From assembly GCF_017809215.1 (NCBI RefSeq), contig NZ_CP065424.1:5060501-5124500 (forward strand): a stretch of 64,000 nt of DNA. The letters are read 5' to 3'. Shown one piece after another: positions 51,716 through 59,989 of the stretch. A model generated the notes under the pieces. It ran no database searches. It was not told the origin of the DNA and saw nothing but the letters and a program-made list of their open reading frames with translations. A program made the position numbers and the translations under genes. The DNA is from Heyndrickxia oleronia (lineage in GTDB: Bacteria > Bacillota > Bacilli > Bacillales > Bacillaceae_C). Position 1 is the stretch's first letter. Every line of letters begins with the position of its first letter.

Positions 51716-51746
51716 AAAAGCAAAATGGCCACAATACATTGTGGCC
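51716..51746 (-). terminator. Terminator after manR
   Basis: GGCCACAAT-AC-ATTGTGGCC perfect stem (51727-51746); on the minus strand it is followed by ATTTTGCTTTTT. Confidence 0.7.
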
Positions 51747-51760
51747 AATGAGTAAATTGA

Positions 51761-53689
51761 TTATTGTTTCTTCTCCAATATTCCTAAAAAGTCCTGATAA
51801 TCTTTTGCCCCAGTTAATGCGAGTCCCACCAATGGTGACTGACTTAGGGAGGCAATTTTCCCGATCACTTCACGAATATCTCCTTGATCTTCCTTCGAAA
51901 TTGCCAACATAAATACAAGTGATACTTGCTCATTACCCCATTCCATACGTTTTTTTAAAATTGCTGTCGCAACAGCGGATGTTTGAATTAATGACGGATC
52001 CCCGTGCGGTATGGCAATACTTCCACCAATGGCCGTTGCAGATGAATGCTCCCGTTTGATAGCATTACGTATAAATTCTTCTTTAACATATCCTTTTTCA
52101 AAAAGAGCCCTGGCCAACATTTCCACAACCTCATAACGATGCTCTTTTTCTACATTAAAGAACATAAGATCATTCACTAAGTATTGCGACAATACATTAT
52201 TTGTATTAATGGACTTACGTTTGTTGACTAACCCCTCAACAAATTGACGCAATTTCTGCTTGTCATCCTGTCCAAAGAGCGGGGAAATAACGATATACTC
52301 ACTCTTCACATTTTCAAGTGGTACGGTTGAAATGATAAAATCAGGTTGGAAAATTTCTACGTAATTTTTCACCTTAGTTTTACTAATACAGGCCAGAATT
52401 TCAATGCCCTGATACTGTTGTTTAATCTTCGCCTCCAACAAATGTGACATGCCAATACCCATGTGACAAACAATCAATGCTCTTTTTTTCTCTTCTCTTC
52501 CTCCTTCTATACGTTCAAGAGAGGCTTGAAAATGAAGTACGATGTATGCTGCCTCATCTTCTGGGATGTCGATAGAAAAAGTGGTGTTTAGTTCCTCGAG
52601 AACCAGTATGACCATACTGAACATATACGGGTACATGCGTTTGATATTTTCAAACAATGGGTTTGTAATTGGAAAGCCATACTTGATGCGATTAATAACA
52701 GAATGCATATGAACAGCTAGTCCACTTGCTAAAATGGGATCTGCCACAAATGGTAATTGGGTCAGATTTTCCATTTTGTATATCAGTGTATTCATAATTC
52801 TGGTCGTTTCTTCATCCTTTATTAATATCCGTTCTAATTCCTCTTCCATTCGTTTGCTACTCATGAGATGCCAGGTAAAATAAACCCGCTCCTCATCAGG
52901 AAAGACTAACCGAAAAACTGATTCAAGTTGTTCGAAAAACCAATTTGTATAGTTGTATTCTTGACTCTTCTCTGCACTCTCTTTTTCGAACCCTTGGATA
53001 AATACTTGCGCCCTTTGTCGAGTACGTTTAATCATAATCAGCGTATGTACAAGCAAACTCTCCAAAGCACCATCTGTAAAAGTAAGAGAAAATCGATTCT
53101 TTAAATCATGCAATGCATTTCTCACAATCGTAATTTCATATGGCAAAAATAAATCTAGTACCAAATTTTTGGCACTTGAAGTAGATGGAATGAGCTCGGA
53201 TAAATGGGCTAATGCATTTCGCTTTTTTAACTCCGACCCCTCTATCGTATTTCCAAACCGTTGCTTTGTGATGAGCTCAAGGTCAAAACGTTGTACCCAA
53301 TTACTAATGATATCAATGTCTTTCTTAACTGCTGCTTTTGGAACATAATAACGATCCGCCCAATACTGTAATGTTGTCGGCTTATTATTCGTCAACAGTT
53401 GAAAGGCCATTTCAAATAGCCGCTCTTCCATAGTTTTTGGCTCATTTGAAAGAAGACGGTGTAAAATATCTTTACGGTTATCATCATCAATAGCAATAGA
53501 AATACCTAAACCAGGCTTACGAATTAAACCGGCATTAGGGAACTCAAGCAAAAATTCCTCCAACCGATCCAAATCATTCCGGATTGTCTTTTCCGCACAA
53601 TCAAGCTCTGAAGCCAAATCTTTAATATGCAATGCCCCTTCTTCTTGAATGAGCAATCTTCTCAACAATTCCTTCTGTCTATTATTCAT
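51761..53689 (-). CDS. manR: PTS-controlled transcriptional activator of the mannose operon
   Basis: 642 residues in the BglG/LevR-like order: N-terminal DeoR-type helix-turn-helix ('LDCAEKTIRNDLDRLEEFL'), a second HTH region, two PTS regulation domains with conserved His, an EIIB-Gat-like domain with its Cys in 'LIVCHMGIGMSHLLEAKI', and a C-terminal EIIA-fructose-like domain with His in 'GSIAIPHGDPS'. Phosphorylation by HPr activates and by the PTS transporter inactivates such proteins. B. subtilis ManR has the same plan and length. It is transcribed toward manP with its own terminator in between, so it acts as a separate unit. Confidence 0.92.
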   Translation of the reverse strand: MNNRQKELLRRLLIQEEGALHIKDLASELDCAEKTIRNDLDRLEEFLLEFPNAGLIRKPGLGISIAIDDDNRKDILHRLLSNEPKTMEERLFEMAFQLLTNNKPTTLQYWADRYYVPKAAVKKDIDIISNWVQRFDLELITKQRFGNTIEGSELKKRNALAHLSELIPSTSSAKNLVLDLFLPYEITIVRNALHDLKNRFSLTFTDGALESLLVHTLIMIKRTRQRAQVFIQGFEKESAEKSQEYNYTNWFFEQLESVFRLVFPDEERVYFTWHLMSSKRMEEELERILIKDEETTRIMNTLIYKMENLTQLPFVADPILASGLAVHMHSVINRIKYGFPITNPLFENIKRMYPYMFSMVILVLEELNTTFSIDIPEDEAAYIVLHFQASLERIEGGREEKKRALIVCHMGIGMSHLLEAKIKQQYQGIEILACISKTKVKNYVEIFQPDFIISTVPLENVKSEYIVISPLFGQDDKQKLRQFVEGLVNKRKSINTNNVLSQYLVNDLMFFNVEKEHRYEVVEMLARALFEKGYVKEEFIRNAIKREHSSATAIGGSIAIPHGDPSLIQTSAVATAILKKRMEWGNEQVSLVFMLAISKEDQGDIREVIGKIASLSQSPLVGLALTGAKDYQDFLGILEKKQ

Positions 53690-53872
53690 CTAGTTGCACC
53701 TGCTCTTAAATGGCGATATATGCAAAGTTTAACTTTATTTCAATAACGAATCAATTGACAAAGTAAGATTACATATATTCTACTATAGTTTTTAGCACCT
53801 ACCATCGTTTATACCATTGACATTATTAATCAGTTAAAATTTTGTCTATCCCTTCTCCTAAACGCAATATAA

Positions 53873-53910
53873 AAGTAAAAAAACCGGCCATGGAATCCTC
53901 CTATGCCGGT
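53873..53910 (-). terminator. Terminator of the permease-Rieske operon
   Basis: AACCGGC / GCCGGTT stem with a long loop containing a smaller stem; on the minus strand followed by TTTTTTTAC. It starts 30 bases past the Rieske stop. Confidence 0.8.
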
Positions 53911-53939
53911 TCATTGATAATGATTTTATTAATAGTTTT

Positions 53940-54959
53940 TTATTGTACTAAAGATGATTTACGCTTACTTCGCTTTTCATCACTAAGAGCGATTACACCG
54001 TTTTCTACCCCTAGCTCATTCAGCCATCTACGATAAGCGATAGTTAGTGCATCAGATTTAAGGTGCATTTCTGCCTGTAAATCTAATGGGAGAAGTTCAG
54101 GTTTTTGACTTTCGACAATGTCTAAATCTTGATTGAAAATAATATCCTGAAATTCAATAAACGCATCATCTGATTTATCTAAATCATAATTTCGAGTCAA
54201 TAGCATAAATGCCTTTGCTTGTTCTTTATCTTCCTGATTTACAACGAGCAAAATCGTAAATTCCTCATCTGAACCTTCTGTTGTTTTAGTAAATCGGGCA
54301 GTTGTTGGATTTAATATTTCATAAATATAATCTGCGTATCCACCTTTTGACCTTCCATCAGGATTCGGTTGGTATACGGGAATTTTACTCGTAATAAAAC
54401 GATTATCGATAAACTCTACATCATAATCCATAACTTCAGCATGATCTTCGACTCCAAGCATCCCCTCATGAACAAACATAAGATGTGAAACGTCTAGGAA
54501 ATTTTCGATAATTCTCGGTGCATTTGCCTTTACTTCATAAGGTCCACAAATAGCTGTACGATAGCCCTCTGTATGATATTCAGGATAAGAGATCATAGGT
54601 GAAGGTTCATCGCCTAAATTAACCCAAATTAAGCCATATTGTTCCTGGCAATGATAAACCGTTGCTCTAGCCTTCTTAGGAATCGGTCTTTTACACGGTA
54701 ATGCAGGAATCTTTACACATGTTCCTTCAGAATTATATTCCCATGCATGATACGGACAAACCAAATTCCCATCCTTTACTTTTCCGAGTGAAAGTGCAGC
54801 TCCACGGTGAATACATAAATCCTTAAATGCATGTACCCCTTTTTCATTACGGAAAATTACCACACGCTCACCTAGAACAAATACCTGTTTTGGATCATCT
54901 AATAACTCTTCTGCCTTACAAACTGGATGCCATTCATTCCATAATCGATCTTGTTGCAT
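53940..54959 (-). CDS. Rieske non-haem iron oxygenase, alpha subunit
   Basis: A 339-residue ring-hydroxylating or demethylating oxygenase component. Rieske [2Fe-2S] ligands are C49-x-H51 ('DLCIHRGAALS') and C68-x-x-H71 ('LVCPYHAWEYN'). The mononuclear iron site has H159 and H164 in 'ENFLDVSHLMFVHEG', with the Asp in 'FNQDLDIVESQKPE' as third ligand. Size and pattern fit the VanA/NdmA/HpxD group that hydroxylates or N/O-demethylates aromatic rings. No ferredoxin or reductase partner is encoded nearby. It is the second gene after an NCS2 purine permease, 17 bases apart, under a guanine riboswitch. A purine substrate is therefore likely (inference). Confidence 0.9.
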   Translation of the reverse strand: MQQDRLWNEWHPVCKAEELLDDPKQVFVLGERVVIFRNEKGVHAFKDLCIHRGAALSLGKVKDGNLVCPYHAWEYNSEGTCVKIPALPCKRPIPKKARATVYHCQEQYGLIWVNLGDEPSPMISYPEYHTEGYRTAICGPYEVKANAPRIIENFLDVSHLMFVHEGMLGVEDHAEVMDYDVEFIDNRFITSKIPVYQPNPDGRSKGGYADYIYEILNPTTARFTKTTEGSDEEFTILLVVNQEDKEQAKAFMLLTRNYDLDKSDDAFIEFQDIIFNQDLDIVESQKPELLPLDLQAEMHLKSDALTIAYRRWLNELGVENGVIALSDEKRSKRKSSLVQ

Positions 54960-54976
54960 AATAGATTTCCCCTCTT

Positions 54977-56356
54977 CTAATTTACTTTTGCACTTACTTC
55001 TGTCATCTTAGTTGCAACCCCTCTATCTTCCAGCTTTTGAGGAAGTATCAAATTAAGTACCAATGCAGTAATAGCACCAATCGCCGTTCCAGATGAGACA
55101 AAATATGTCACTAAATTTGGTAATCCATTTAAGATATTAGCTGGCATAAGTACTGCAAACAACGCAAGCATGATAGAAACACCGATAACCAACATATTTC
55201 TTTCTGTAAAAGGAACTTCTTTAATCACTTTAAATCCATTCATCATAATCACTACACAAAGAATGGCAAAAACACTATTAATGACAACTGAAGGAATGCT
55301 GGCAATCACATTCATAAGTTTTGGCATCATTCCTAATAAAATTAAAATCACTCCACCAGCAATAATTGGCTTACGGCTTTTAACACCTGTAATTGCAATA
55401 ATCCCTGCATTAGAGGAATAACCTGTTACAGGTGTCCCACCAAAGAAAGAACCGAGAAAGCATCCTAAACCTTCTCCAAACGCTCCCCCATTTAATCGTT
55501 TATCATCAAGATGTTCGTCAGTCACTTTACTAACAGTAAACCATGTACCAGTCGTTTCAATCATGATAATAAAGTAAATAGCTAACATAATGAGAATGGC
55601 ATCTATGTTAAAAGTCGGTTTTCCAAATGCAAAGATACTTGGCATCTGAAACCAAGCAGACTTCCCAACTGATGAAAAATTAACTAAACCAAAAAACGAG
55701 GCAACAATCGTTCCAATACCTAATGCTAAAATAACAGACGCAACTTTAATATATCTAAATTTCGTTTTAGATTTTTCGCCAACATACATACAGAAAATCA
55801 GAACAGCTGCTGTTATAAGGGCAATAAACATATTTGTTCCAAAACTACCTTGTGCAGTATAAATAGAATTTATGGCACTAGGCATAAGAGAAATACCAAC
55901 AACAACGATAACTGTCCCTGCAACAATTGGCGGGATAAATTTCCTTACTACTTTACTAAATACTTTCATTGGATAACCCAATATAGCTATTAACAAGGCC
56001 CCAGGTATTAAGCTTCCTATCATCGCACCAACACCAGATGTTGTTCCAATGGCGGCAAGAGCACTTAGTGGGACAAAGGAAGGACCCTGCATAACAGGAA
56101 GCTTCATTGCTATTCCTGCTTGAATAATTGTTGCAATCCCACAAGCAATAAATGTCATTTGAATGAGCAAAGCATTTTCAGTAACTGAAAATGATAATAA
56201 TCCGGCTAAAACCATAGGTGGAATAAAAAGGTCCATTGCTAATACTTGTTGGAGGCCTAAAAAAATCGATTGTAAAATAGAAATATTCTCCGTATGGTCA
56301 CCAACATCTGTCCCTATTTTCTCTGTTTCTCGTTCTCTAGCAATACTTTCCATCAT
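54977..56356 (-). CDS. NCS2-family purine (xanthine/uric acid/guanine) permease
   Basis: A 459-residue nucleobase:cation symporter-2 protein with about 14 segments. Family marks: 'LGLQQVLAMDLFIPPMVLAG' near the N-terminus, 'GPSFVPLSALAAIG' (QGPSF-type motif), 'GGTPVTGYSSNAGIIAITGVKSR' region (cited as 'GGTPVTGYSSNAGIIAITG'), which contains the substrate-binding loop. It imports a purine base with H+ or Na+. Two tandem ATGs follow AGGAGG, and either may start translation. A guanine-type riboswitch with an intrinsic terminator precedes it, so guanine or a close analogue turns the operon off. Confidence 0.9.
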   Translation of the reverse strand: MMESIARERETEKIGTDVGDHTENISILQSIFLGLQQVLAMDLFIPPMVLAGLLSFSVTENALLIQMTFIACGIATIIQAGIAMKLPVMQGPSFVPLSALAAIGTTSGVGAMIGSLIPGALLIAILGYPMKVFSKVVRKFIPPIVAGTVIVVVGISLMPSAINSIYTAQGSFGTNMFIALITAAVLIFCMYVGEKSKTKFRYIKVASVILALGIGTIVASFFGLVNFSSVGKSAWFQMPSIFAFGKPTFNIDAILIMLAIYFIIMIETTGTWFTVSKVTDEHLDDKRLNGGAFGEGLGCFLGSFFGGTPVTGYSSNAGIIAITGVKSRKPIIAGGVILILLGMMPKLMNVIASIPSVVINSVFAILCVVIMMNGFKVIKEVPFTERNMLVIGVSIMLALFAVLMPANILNGLPNLVTYFVSSGTAIGAITALVLNLILPQKLEDRGVATKMTEVSAKVN

Positions 56357-56404
56357 CTAGCCTCCTATACATTTTCAGTACATCCATATAATCAAAGCCT
56401 AAAT

Positions 56405-56463
56405 AAAAAAGCTCAAAGCACTTGCCCCTCCACAACGTAGAAAAGCAATGTACTTCGAGCTTT
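56405..56463 (-). terminator. Riboswitch expression-platform terminator
   Basis: Minus strand: AAAGCTCGAAGTAC pairs with GTGCTTTGAGCTTT (two G-U pairs), followed by TTTTTATTT. It lies between the purine aptamer and the permease start. Confidence 0.8.
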
Positions 56464-56521
56464 CACAATGAAATACGAAAGAAAAGACAAACCTCCTATA
56501 AACTGGAGACTATCTTCACTC

Positions 56522-56597
56522 TGCTTTTCATAGTCGGTTTATTTACGGTAAACTGGTAGAAACTTGTAGGCCATATCCCTACGATTATATGAAAAAC
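56522..56597 (-). promoter_or_regulatory. Guanine-type purine riboswitch aptamer
   Basis: The minus-strand RNA contains the conserved blocks in order: CATATAATCG (P1/J1-2), GATATGGCC, the AGTTTCTACC core, CCGTAAA (loop 3) and CCGACTATG (P1 3' strand). P2 (TAGG/CCTA) and P3 (GGTTTA-type, pairing around CCGTAAATAAACC) can form. The specificity position in CGACTATG is C, as in guanine/xanthine-hypoxanthine aptamers, not U as in adenine ones. Ligand binding should favour the downstream terminator and switch off the permease and Rieske genes. Confidence 0.93.
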
Positions 56598-56623
56598 GAT
56601 ATTTAATTTTTTTGAATGTTATC

Positions 56624-56651
56624 AGTATAGCATTAACTTTATCAAATGCAA
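56624..56651 (-). promoter_or_regulatory. Promoter of the riboswitch operon
   Basis: Minus strand: TTGCAT (56646-56651), 16-base spacer, TATACT (56624-56629), about 25 bases before the aptamer. Confidence 0.55.
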
Positions 56652-56745
56652 GACAAATTTCTTTATTTCCAATTACTAATAAATATAAAAAGTTTATTTC
56701 TAAGCGTAGAATGGCAATTTCCTAAAAAAAACGGAAATAATTTTG

Positions 56746-56774
56746 TAGACATCAAAATTTCAAACAATTATACT
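56746..56774 (+). promoter_or_regulatory. Promoter of guaD
   Basis: TAGACA (56746-56751), 17-base spacer, TATACT (56769-56774), 39 bases before the guaD start. No riboswitch lies in this leader. Confidence 0.55.
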
Positions 56775-56812
56775 GACTATTATAGAAAAAGACGAACATT
56801 AAGGTGGTAATC

Positions 56813-58177
56813 ATGGATAAATGTTATGAAATTTTCCAAGGAACAGCTTTCACTAGTCATACATCAAAAGAAATTACTATTTTGAAAGATTGCCTATTCT
56901 GTGTAAATGAGAATGGCATCATTGAAAAAATAGTTGTCCCAGAGAACGAAGAATACCAGTTATTTCTAGATAAATATCAAGGCAGAGATAATTTTCATCG
57001 CCTTGCAGATGGCCAGTATTTCCTGCCTGGTTTTGTCGATTTACATGTTCACGCCCCACAATGGGCACAATCTGGAACAGCACTGGACCTTCCACTACAT
57101 GATTGGTTAAATACATACACATTTCCATTAGAAGCTAAATATGCAGATTTAGACTTCGCGGCAACTGTCTATGAAGATTTAGTTCAAACCTTGCTCGCGA
57201 ATGGAACAACAACGGCACTTTACTTTGCAACGGTACATAAGGAGGCAAGTCTCTTACTTGCAGAAATATGCGCAAAGAAAGGACAGCGAGGTTTGGTTGG
57301 AAAAGTGGTGATGGATGATCCAGAACAAAATCCTGACTATTACCGAGATATAAATACAGAAACAGCATTAGCAGATACTGAAGAATTCATTTTAGCTGTT
57401 CAAGAGTTAGCGAAGCAGGTAAAACAAGGGGTATACCCTGTTGTTACACCACGCTTTATTCCTAGCTGCACAACTGAGGCTCTTAAAGGATTAGGTGAAT
57501 TGGCGGCAAAGTATGATACACATATCCAATCACATTGTAGTGAAAGTGATTGGGAGCATGAATATGTCCAAAATCGGTTCCATAAACATGATGCCTTTGC
57601 ATTACATGATTTTGGACTATTAGGTGATAAGTCGGTCATGGCACATTGCAATTTTTTAGACGATGATGATGCAGAATTATTTGCTAAAACGGGAACAGCC
57701 ATTGGTCATTGCCCCTTATCAAATGCTTATTTTGCCAATAGTGTCATTCCCATTGCCCGCTTCCGAGACAAAGGAATTGATATTGGCTTAGGAACGGATA
57801 TTTCAGCTGGTGCCACTCCTAGTCTTTACGATAACGCAAAACAATCTGTTGTCTCTTCGAGAATGCTAGAAGATGGAGTCAATAATGCCCTTCCTGCAGA
57901 AGAACGTGGCGTGCCTAATTCTCGCATTACCATTAATGAAGCCTTTTACTTCGCAACAGCAGGCGGTGGAGAAAGTTTAAGCCTACCTATTGGAAGAATA
58001 CAAGAAAACTATACATGGGATGTACAAATTATCGACACAAACGTACCTTCTGCAAAGCTCCCAATCTTCGATCCAAATGAAGATCTATATGATATCTTCC
58101 AAAAAATCATGTATAATACTCGACCAGAAAACATTCGAGAAGTCTGGGTTCAAGGTGAAAAAGTGCATTCAAGATAA
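56813..58177 (+). CDS. guaD: Guanine deaminase (amidohydrolase type)
   Basis: Hydrolyses guanine to xanthine and ammonia. 454 residues. Metal site H78-x-H80 in 'PGFVDLHVHAPQWAQ', His in 'IQSHCSESDWE', His in 'VMAHCNFLDD' and the catalytic Asp in 'IGLGTDISAGATPS'. 'PRFIPSCTTEALKGL' is typical of this enzyme. B. subtilis GuaD is an unrelated small cytidine-deaminase-fold protein, so this is the alternative, E. coli-like form. The start is ATG 56813 behind AAGGTGG, not the GTG three codons earlier. It is divergent from the guanine-riboswitch operon. Confidence 0.93.
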   Translation: MDKCYEIFQGTAFTSHTSKEITILKDCLFCVNENGIIEKIVVPENEEYQLFLDKYQGRDNFHRLADGQYFLPGFVDLHVHAPQWAQSGTALDLPLHDWLNTYTFPLEAKYADLDFAATVYEDLVQTLLANGTTTALYFATVHKEASLLLAEICAKKGQRGLVGKVVMDDPEQNPDYYRDINTETALADTEEFILAVQELAKQVKQGVYPVVTPRFIPSCTTEALKGLGELAAKYDTHIQSHCSESDWEHEYVQNRFHKHDAFALHDFGLLGDKSVMAHCNFLDDDDAELFAKTGTAIGHCPLSNAYFANSVIPIARFRDKGIDIGLGTDISAGATPSLYDNAKQSVVSSRMLEDGVNNALPAEERGVPNSRITINEAFYFATAGGGESLSLPIGRIQENYTWDVQIIDTNVPSAKLPIFDPNEDLYDIFQKIMYNTRPENIREVWVQGEKVHSR

Positions 58178-58179
58178 AA

Positions 58180-58231
58180 AGGTGGGGTCAGTCCCCCACC
58201 GCTTTAAAGCAGTGGGGGACTGACCCCCTTT
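58180..58231. terminator. Bidirectional terminator between guaD and ABC importer genes
   Basis: GGGGTCAGTCCCCCAC (58184-58199) pairs perfectly with GTGGGGGACTGACCCC (58212-58227) around a CGCTTTAAAGCA loop. A/T runs flank both sides. Confidence 0.9.
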
Positions 58232-58232
58232 C

Positions 58233-58976
58233 TTACACATTTTGTGCTAGTGTACGTTTCAAAAACTCTCTTGTCCGTTCTTGTGTAGGATGATTAAAGA
58301 TTTGTTCTGGACTTCCTTCCTCTGCAATTACTCCTTTGTCCATAAACACTACACGGTTTGAAACTTCTTTTGCAAATCCCATTTCATGGGTAACTATTAA
58401 CATTGTGAGGCCACTGCCGGCAAGCTCTTTCATAACTTTTAGAACCTCTCCTACCAATTCAGGATCAAGGGCTGAAGTGGGCTCATCAAATAACATTACA
58501 TCTGGTTCCATAGAGAGTGCTCTTGCTATAGCTACACGCTGTTTTTGACCCCCTGATAATTGTTTTGGTCTTGCATGAATATATTGATCCATTCCAACAA
58601 CTTTTAAATATTTCAGTGCCAGCTTTTCTGCCTCTCCTCGGGAACGTTTTAACACCCTCATTTGCCCTACTACACAATTTCCAAGTACATTAAAATTATT
58701 AAATAAATTAAATTGCTGAAACACCATTCCTAATTTCGTACGATATTCAGAAATATCGCGATCTTTACTTAAAATGTTTTCACCCTTATAGAGAATTTGA
58801 CCGCCACTCGGTTTTTCTAATAGATTCGCACAACGAAGAAGTGTAGACTTTCCCGACCCAGACGAACCAATAATACAAACTACTTCCCCTTTATTAACTG
58901 AAAAATTAATGTCCTTTAACACTTCATTGCTTCCAAAGGTTTTACTTAAATGCTGAAATTCTAAGATTTTTTCCAT
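58233..58976 (-). CDS. Polar amino acid ABC transporter ATP-binding protein
   Basis: 247 residues, GlnQ/HisP class. Walker A 'GSSGSGKSTLLRCANLLE', Q-loop 'GMVFQQFNLFNNFNVLGN', signature 'LSGGQKQRVAIARALSM', Walker B 'VMLFDEPTSALDPE' and the switch His in 'LIVTHEMGFA'. The C-terminal 'GSPEQIFNHPTQERTREFL' is typical of the polar amino acid group. The start is ATG 58976 behind GAGGAGGAG. It is 16 bases downstream of the permease gene. Confidence 0.95.
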   Translation of the reverse strand: MEKILEFQHLSKTFGSNEVLKDINFSVNKGEVVCIIGSSGSGKSTLLRCANLLEKPSGGQILYKGENILSKDRDISEYRTKLGMVFQQFNLFNNFNVLGNCVVGQMRVLKRSRGEAEKLALKYLKVVGMDQYIHARPKQLSGGQKQRVAIARALSMEPDVMLFDEPTSALDPELVGEVLKVMKELAGSGLTMLIVTHEMGFAKEVSNRVVFMDKGVIAEEGSPEQIFNHPTQERTREFLKRTLAQNV

Positions 58977-58992
58977 ATCATCTCCTCCTCGA

Positions 58993-59748
58993 CTATTGAC
59001 TGACATTTTTCCTGTACATATCTTCAGGTGCCTCTACTACAATTTGAGAATAATTTTCCGGTCCATCTAATTTCTTTTCGATATAGGCTAATATTCGTGA
59101 TACGGTTATGGTCATAATTAGGTAAAGCACACAAGCAACAAAAAATGATTCAAAATATCTAAAGTTATTTCCCGCGATTGATTTTGTTTGGAAAAATAAT
59201 TCTGATACAGAGATGACATTGAGAACAGAGGTATCCTTAATATTAATAACAAACTGATTTCCAATTGATGGTATAACATTACGAATGGCTTGAGGTAGGA
59301 CAATATGGAACATCGTTCTAAAATGGTTCATTCCAATTGCCTGTGCTGCTTCATACTGACCTTTATCAATCGAGAGAATCCCGCCACGGACGATTTCTGC
59401 CATATACGCCCCAGTGTTAATCGATACAATGAGGAAGGCAGCATATAGACGGTCCATGTCTGCACCAAATGCTAAAGCTGATCCATAAAAAATAACCATT
59501 GCTTGTACGATCATCGGTGTACCACGAAATATTTCAATATAGGTAGAGAATATTGCACGTATCACTTTAAGAAAAACTCTCTTTGCTCCTCTCTCAGGCA
59601 GAGGAATTGTCCGTATCCCTCCTATTATTAAACCGATGATAAATCCAAGAATGGTACCCACAATAGAAATCAACATTGTAATCCCCGCACCGCGGATGAA
59701 CATTGGCCAATTTTCTGTAACAATCTTCATTAACCAATCAAAAGTCAT
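58993..59748 (-). CDS. Polar amino acid ABC transporter permease
   Basis: A 251-residue HisM/GlnP-type inner membrane protein with five or six helices. The EAA loop is 'YEAAQAIGMNHFRTMFHIVLPQAIRNVIPS', cited as 'YEAAQAIGMNHFRTMFHIVL', and 'GTPMIVQAMVIFYG' marks the His/Glu/Gln/Arg permease family. The start is ATG 59748, 7 bases after AAGGGGGATAA, instead of the codon ten residues upstream. It works as a homodimer with the ATPase that follows and the binding protein encoded 240 bases upstream. Confidence 0.93.
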   Translation of the reverse strand: MTFDWLMKIVTENWPMFIRGAGITMLISIVGTILGFIIGLIIGGIRTIPLPERGAKRVFLKVIRAIFSTYIEIFRGTPMIVQAMVIFYGSALAFGADMDRLYAAFLIVSINTGAYMAEIVRGGILSIDKGQYEAAQAIGMNHFRTMFHIVLPQAIRNVIPSIGNQFVINIKDTSVLNVISVSELFFQTKSIAGNNFRYFESFFVACVLYLIMTITVSRILAYIEKKLDGPENYSQIVVEAPEDMYRKNVSQ

Positions 59749-59951
59749 ATTTATCCCCCTTTTTCGCACCAAAACCACTTTACATTCTTATTTCAATGTT
59801 ATAAATTTTTTTCATAAAATATGGCGAAAACAAGCCCTGACCACTTGTATTCATATGAGATAGACAATAGACCTAAAAGACAACAAGTAGAAACGGCTTA
59901 AGAATATGATAAAAATCGTATATAAGATATTTACAATCTAACAGAACCAAC

Positions 59952-59979
59952 AAAACCGGGTGCATATATGTACCCGGCT
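59952..59979 (-). terminator. Internal terminator after the binding-protein gene
   Basis: CCGGGT / ACCCGG stem extended by GCATATATG symmetry; minus strand ends in TTTTGTTGG. It would give more binding protein than membrane components from one promoter. Confidence 0.75.
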
Positions 59980-59989
59980 TCACTCCTTA

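Noticed and set aside
56481..56521. T-box or second riboswitch in the permease leader
   Set aside because: The CTCC/GGAG pairing after the aptamer is better explained as the antiterminator part of the guanine riboswitch. No T-box core sequence is present.
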